From NCBI GenBank assembly GCA_964470195.1, contig CAYYBG010000022.1, positions 1 to 34,259 on the forward strand: a stretch of DNA of 34,259 nucleotides, written 5' to 3'. Both the position numbers and the translations under genes were made by a program. This document shows positions 30,709 through 34,259 of this stretch, piece after piece (position 1 is the first letter of the stretch; each line of letters opens with the position of its first letter). A model generated the notes under the pieces. It searched no databases. It was not told where the DNA came from and was given only the letters and a program-made list of their open reading frames with translations. Source of the DNA: RFPI01 sp964470195. GTDB lineage: Bacteria; Pseudomonadota; Gammaproteobacteria; Burkholderiales; Methylophilaceae.

Positions 30709-31446
30709 CTATTGGGATTGTTCAACGCTGTCTGCGTCTTCAAAGTCATCATCTATTTGATCGCTTACATCACCATCAGAGATTTGGTTGACACGACGTT
30801 GGGTGTAAGCGTCTCGCATAAATGCATAGGGATCTAATGCTGCTTCATCCAACAAATCAGATCCTGGCAATAGATCTGCACGTCGGTCAATAAACTTGAC
30901 GGTCAGTAAGATGTTTCTTGTTCGGACGTCTTCTAAGTAAGCCAATGGTTCAAAGAACAGCCAGTCAGTGACCAAACCAGCGGTATCGCGCAAGTTGCTA
31001 GGACCTAATAGAGGTAACATCAAGTAAGGACCATTGCCTACCCCCCAATAGCCCAGTGTTTGACCAAAATCTTCACGATATTGATTAAATCCAGTGCGAG
31101 AGGCGACATCGATAAAGCCTAAAATACCTACCGTGGTATTCACCACAAAGCGACCTGTGGTTTCTGCGGCTTTATTAAACTTGAATTGCAGTAATTGATT
31201 GACGATGGTGACGACATTTCCCAAGTTATTGAAGAAATTATTAATTCCTGCTCTAACTGGCATGGGTGTGATGGTCTTGTAGCCACTAGCGATTGGTTTG
31301 AAGACTGCTTTATCAGCGACATCGTTAAATTTATAGATTCCGCGGTTCATGGGTTCAAGCGGATCTTTGTCTGATGTCGAGGAACAAGCTGCCAAACCAA
31401 AGGCAAGTACAAGTGCTGCAAACAAATTAAAAAACTTTTTTGACAT
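30709..31446 (-). CDS. mlaA: Outer-membrane lipoprotein MlaA (VacJ)
   Basis: 245 residues. The ATG at 31446 is preferred because a lipoprotein signal follows at once (FGLAAC, lipidated Cys21); an ATG at 31482 would add 12 residues. Core signatures: DPLEPMNRGIYKFNDVADK, RAGINNFFNNLGNVVTIVNQ, GRFVVNTTVGILGFIDVAS and FGQTLGYWGVGNGPYLMLPLLG. MlaA works with porins to move phospholipids from the outer leaflet of the outer membrane inward. The acidic C-terminal tail (DQIDDDFEDADSVEQSQ) is not conserved. The other mla genes are not here. Confidence 0.95.
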   Translation of the reverse strand: MSKKFFNLFAALVLAFGLAACSSTSDKDPLEPMNRGIYKFNDVADKAVFKPIASGYKTITPMPVRAGINNFFNNLGNVVTIVNQLLQFKFNKAAETTGRFVVNTTVGILGFIDVASRTGFNQYREDFGQTLGYWGVGNGPYLMLPLLGPSNLRDTAGLVTDWLFFEPLAYLEDVRTRNILLTVKFIDRRADLLPGSDLLDEAALDPYAFMRDAYTQRRVNQISDGDVSDQIDDDFEDADSVEQSQ

Positions 31447-31518
31447 TACAAGCTTTCTAGTTGGCCAAGTGGATAGCGGCATTTATTAACAAATATTGCT
31501 CAACTTTAGCTGATAGCC

Positions 31519-32979
31519 TTATAAAAGTCCAGCCATTTGTTGGTCGGATACAACAGCTGTTGCATTTTTGTACAATGCCAGTGCCAACGCTCTCTGCTCC
31601 CCATGTATGACGATAGGTGCAGGATAATTTTGACCAATATTCAAGTCAATTTGCTGCAGTCGTAAGGGGCCGATTAACCAAGGCGCGTGAATTTCTTTGT
31701 TGGAACAAAGCGCCAACTCTGGCAGGTATTTGCGGATAAATTTTCCCTCAGGATCAAATTTTTCTGATTGGGTAATGGGGTTAAATATCCTGAACCAAGG
31801 TTGTGCATCACAGCCTGTGGATGCCGCCCATTGCCAGCCTCCGTTGTTGGCGCTGAAGTCATAATCAATCAAGTTATCAGCAAAGTAGCGCTCGCCCCAG
31901 CGCCAATCTATCAATAGATCTTTCACCAAAAAGCTCGCAGTGACCATACGCAAACGGTTATGCATATAGCCTGTTTGATTCAATTGGTGCATGGCGGCAT
32001 CAATGATCGGATATCCAGTTTTCCCTTCGCACCAAGCCTGAAACCAGTCTTCACGATTGGCATAGGGGATATCTTGGAATTCAGCTTTAAACGCACAACC
32101 ATCAGCTAAGTCTGGTCTGTGATAGAGAATTTGAAAGTAGAAATCGCGCCAGATTAGTTCATTCAACCAAGTTTGCGCGCCACTATTGTGCTGTTCTAGG
32201 GCAAATAAGGCTAGCTGTCTGATCGAGATGGTACCAAAGCGCAAATGCACGGAAAGATAGGATGGTCCTTTGAGCGCAGGGAAGTTGCGCTGATCGGCAT
32301 AGCGTTGCATACGTTGCTGAAAATCCTGCCACAGCGCTTGTGCTCCAGACATGCCTAGCGGTATTTTTAATTGTGTCAGATTGCTTTTCTCAAACCCCAT
32401 ATCCTCAAGCGACGGTATCTCTGGCTCAGTGACTTTGGCTAAATGATGCCAGTGGTGGTCAACTGGGTATGGTAACAATTGTTGCGGGCTTAACTGTTTG
32501 AGTACGGCATTTTTATACGGAGTAAACACCGAATAAGGTTTGCCTTGAAGGCTGAGGATTTCATCCTGTTCAAACAGCACTTGATCCTTATACTGTTGAA
32601 AGGCAATACCATGCGCTTCTAACTGATCTTTGACCGATTGATCACGGCTGATAGCGGCTGGCTCATAATCACGATTAGTGAAAATAGCTTGTACTTGTAA
32701 TTGCTTTGCCAACTCGACAATTTCTTGTTGGGCAATTCCATACCGAACGATGAGGTCGCCACCGTGGCGTTGAAGTGCCAATTTTAATTGTTGCACTGCA
32801 TGCCAAATAAACTCTACTCGACGATCTGCGCGCTGAGTTAATCGATCCAAAATAGCACGATCAAATACAAATACACAAAAAACTTGTTGCGATTGACTCA
32901 GTGCTTGCGATAGCGCCGCATGGTCATAGTCACGCAAATCGCGTCTAAACCAGACTAAACAACGATGGAATTGGCTCAT
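31519..32979 (-). CDS. phrB: Deoxyribodipyrimidine photolyase
   Basis: 486 residues from the ATG at 32979 (AAGGA 7 bases upstream). An N-terminal photolyase domain begins CLVWFRRDLRDYDHAAL. The FAD-binding helical domain has WLNELIWRDFYFQILYH, GKTGYPIIDAAMHQLNQTG, YMHNRLRMVTASFLVKDLLI and DFSANNGGWQWAASTGCDAQP. Repairs UV-made cyclobutane pyrimidine dimers with blue or near-UV light. The sequence pattern is that of class I CPD photolyases. A BLUF sensor and a DUF2805 gene elsewhere in the window may be functionally related. Confidence 0.95.
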   Translation of the reverse strand: MSQFHRCLVWFRRDLRDYDHAALSQALSQSQQVFCVFVFDRAILDRLTQRADRRVEFIWHAVQQLKLALQRHGGDLIVRYGIAQQEIVELAKQLQVQAIFTNRDYEPAAISRDQSVKDQLEAHGIAFQQYKDQVLFEQDEILSLQGKPYSVFTPYKNAVLKQLSPQQLLPYPVDHHWHHLAKVTEPEIPSLEDMGFEKSNLTQLKIPLGMSGAQALWQDFQQRMQRYADQRNFPALKGPSYLSVHLRFGTISIRQLALFALEQHNSGAQTWLNELIWRDFYFQILYHRPDLADGCAFKAEFQDIPYANREDWFQAWCEGKTGYPIIDAAMHQLNQTGYMHNRLRMVTASFLVKDLLIDWRWGERYFADNLIDYDFSANNGGWQWAASTGCDAQPWFRIFNPITQSEKFDPEGKFIRKYLPELALCSNKEIHAPWLIGPLRLQQIDLNIGQNYPAPIVIHGEQRALALALYKNATAVVSDQQMAGLL

Positions 32980-33062
32980 GCTTGAATCCTTAATTGATTG
33001 TGTGTGCAGACTCAAGAAAAATCGAGAAGTTGCAGAGCGATAGAGGATGGATCAGATAAAAA

Positions 33063-33530
33063 TTATTCTTTGTGATAGGGGTGTTGCTGAATAATGCTCC
33101 ATGCGCGGTATAACTGCTCGCATACCAACACACGTACCATGGCATGGGGTAAGGTAAGTTTTGAGATGCTCCAAAGCAAATGCGCAGAATCAATGAGGGC
33201 CTGCTCTAAACCATCGGCACCACCGATAATAAAGCTGATATTTTTGCCCAGTTGTTGCCAGTCAGCCATTTTGGTGGCCAATTGTATCGAGCTTACTTGT
33301 TGGCCATGTTCGTCTAACACCACACGATAATCACCGGCACAGGCTTCAAGAATGCGTTTGGCTTCAGCTTGCTGAACAGTTTGCATATTCTTACCAGCAG
33401 CGCGTTTTTCCGGCTTGATTTCGATGATTTCAAGTTGCATCTCTCTAGGCATGCGCTTGATGTAGTCCTGACAGGCTTGTGTTACCCAATCAGGCATTTT
33501 ATGTCCTACGCTAATAAGGCGCAGTTTCAT
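33063..33530 (-). CDS. rlmH: 23S rRNA pseudouridine-1915 N3-methyltransferase
   Basis: 155 residues, normal length. MKLRLISVGHKMPDWV at the start, then YIKRMPREMQLEIIEI, LDEHGQQVSSIQLA, the SAM-binding knot FIIGGADGLEQAL, and the C-terminal MVRVLVCEQLYRAWSII with PYHKE end. SPOUT-type enzyme that methylates the pseudouridine in helix 69. It lies 11 bp after rsfS. Confidence 0.97.
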   Translation of the reverse strand: MKLRLISVGHKMPDWVTQACQDYIKRMPREMQLEIIEIKPEKRAAGKNMQTVQQAEAKRILEACAGDYRVVLDEHGQQVSSIQLATKMADWQQLGKNISFIIGGADGLEQALIDSAHLLWSISKLTLPHAMVRVLVCEQLYRAWSIIQQHPYHKE

Positions 33531-33541
33531 GGATATTATGC

Positions 33542-33901
33542 TTAGCTGGTGGCGCGTGCAGCACTTTGTCTAGACTCTTGTGTGGCGCCCCATAATTGTT
33601 CAAGATTGTAGTAAGCACGGGCGCTGGGCAACATAATATGGACAATGATTTCACCTAAGTCCAATAACACCCACTCGCCCTCACGCTCGCCCTCTATTCC
33701 CTGCGTGGCGACACCAAGAGCTTTTAACTTCTCACTGACATTGTGCGCCATTGCTTTGGATTGACGCGATGAGCTGGCACTAGCAATAATCATATAACTT
33801 GCCATAGAGGTCAGTTTTGTGACATCCATGACAAGGATATCAAAGCCTTTTATATCCTCTATGGCGTCAACCACAGCCTGTTTAATTTGTTCTAATTCCA
33901 T
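33542..33901 (-). CDS. rsfS: Ribosomal silencing factor RsfS
   Basis: 119 residues from the ATG at 33901; a longer frame upstream (to 34018) overlaps panD and is not expected. The sequence ELEQIKQAVVDAIEDIKGFD, SYMIIASASSSRQSKAMAH and GEREGEWVLLDLGEIIVHIML is typical. RsfS binds ribosomal protein L14 and prevents subunit joining when nutrients are short. Gene order rsfS-rlmH is conserved. Confidence 0.95.
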   Translation of the reverse strand: MELEQIKQAVVDAIEDIKGFDILVMDVTKLTSMASYMIIASASSSRQSKAMAHNVSEKLKALGVATQGIEGEREGEWVLLDLGEIIVHIMLPSARAYYNLEQLWGATQESRQSAARATS

Positions 33902-33932
33902 TGAGTGGGAATACTTTCTGTGATGGCCAAAA

Positions 33933-34259
33933 TTAGGCAGCTTGGACAGGTATGTCGTGACGTTGTTCAACAATGCGGTTATGACTGTCGACATAAACGA
34001 GTTGAGGTTTAAAAGCACTTAACTCAACTTCGTTATAAACAGCATAACTGGCAATAATCAGAAGATGTCCTGGCTCGGCTTTTCGGGCTGCGGCACCATT
34101 TACGGAAATAATCCCAGAGCCTCGCTGTGCTCGAATAGCATAGGTGGTAAAACGTTCACCGTTGTTGATATTGTAAATGTCGATTTGCTGATACTCTTTG
34201 ATGTCTGCTGCTTCTAACAACAACTCATCAATCGCACAGGAACCTTCATAGTCCAATTC
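33933..34259 (-). CDS. panD: Aspartate 1-decarboxylase precursor, 5' end cut off by the window
   Basis: The frame continues past 34259; about 20 N-terminal residues are missing. Visible sequence starts ELDYEGSCAIDELLLEAAD and includes the Gly-Ser cleavage site that gives the pyruvoyl cofactor, INNGERFTTYAIRAQRGSG and ISVNGAAARKAEPGHLLIIASYA. It makes beta-alanine for pantothenate and coenzyme A. The gene is 31 bp upstream of rsfS. Confidence 0.95.
   Translation of the reverse strand, partial: ELDYEGSCAIDELLLEAADIKEYQQIDIYNINNGERFTTYAIRAQRGSGIISVNGAAARKAEPGHLLIIASYAVYNEVELSAFKPQLVYVDSHNRIVEQRHDIPVQAA

Overview
The window is a chromosomal segment of a Gram-negative bacterium, most likely a betaproteobacterium of moderate to low G+C content. 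The basis is the gene set and order (mogA-thiL-pgpA-pncC-recA-recX-alaS-lysC, darP/pmbA head to head, panD-rsfS-rlmH-phrB-mlaA), an OmpA-type outer membrane protein and an MlaA lipoprotein. Nitrosomonadales, for example a methylotroph, is a reasonable guess, but no rRNA is present to settle it.

Layout. 1-176: tail of a cold-shock protein and its terminator. 231-1416: a trypsin-like secreted protease with a TPR tail, behind what looks like a sigma54-type promoter. 1423-3508: a GAF/LuxR regulator and a stand-alone receiver protein, divergent from two related small secreted proteins that share (K/R)RPY motifs. 3539-4294: a DUF2805 (TIGR03643) protein and a BLUF blue-light sensor. 4537-5603: two overlapping DUF488 genes. 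5604-6055: no intact gene, but a small secreted-protein frame broken by TGA. 6056-9687: Sua5-type threonylcarbamoyl-AMP synthase, an MBL-fold hydrolase, and an arsenic pair (ArsC, Acr3). 9678-11620 (minus): ModA, an SGNH esterase and a secreted hypothetical.

11820-18798 is an accessory, envelope/stress-like stretch. It holds three small winged-helix regulators, a holin-family membrane protein, a PepSY-like protein, a cupin, a SYLF lipid-binding protein, OmpA, a CDF-type transporter, a K+ channel, a DUF2934 protein and a MASE1-like membrane protein. Two of the winged-helix genes head small operons with membrane proteins, and these two operons converge.

18830-19529 carries tRNA-Arg(ACG) and tRNA-Ser(GCU). 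Next to tRNA-Ser lies a 184-bp tandem repeat in which each unit contains a copy of the last 19 nt of the tRNA-Ser gene. From 19609 onward the window is a conserved housekeeping block, mostly on the minus strand: amino-acid metabolism (lysC, panD), translation (alaS, rsfS, rlmH, darP), recombination and repair (recA, recX, phrB), cofactors (thiL, mogA, pncC), lipid and outer-membrane upkeep (pgpA, mlaA) and proteolysis (pmbA).

The points most worth a second look are the tRNA-Ser-tail tandem repeat, the KRPY secreted pair with its divergent LuxR/receiver genes, the DUF488 tandem pair, the TGA-broken small secreted protein and the paired winged-helix/membrane modules. I found no CRISPR array, transposase, integrase or recognisable defence system.
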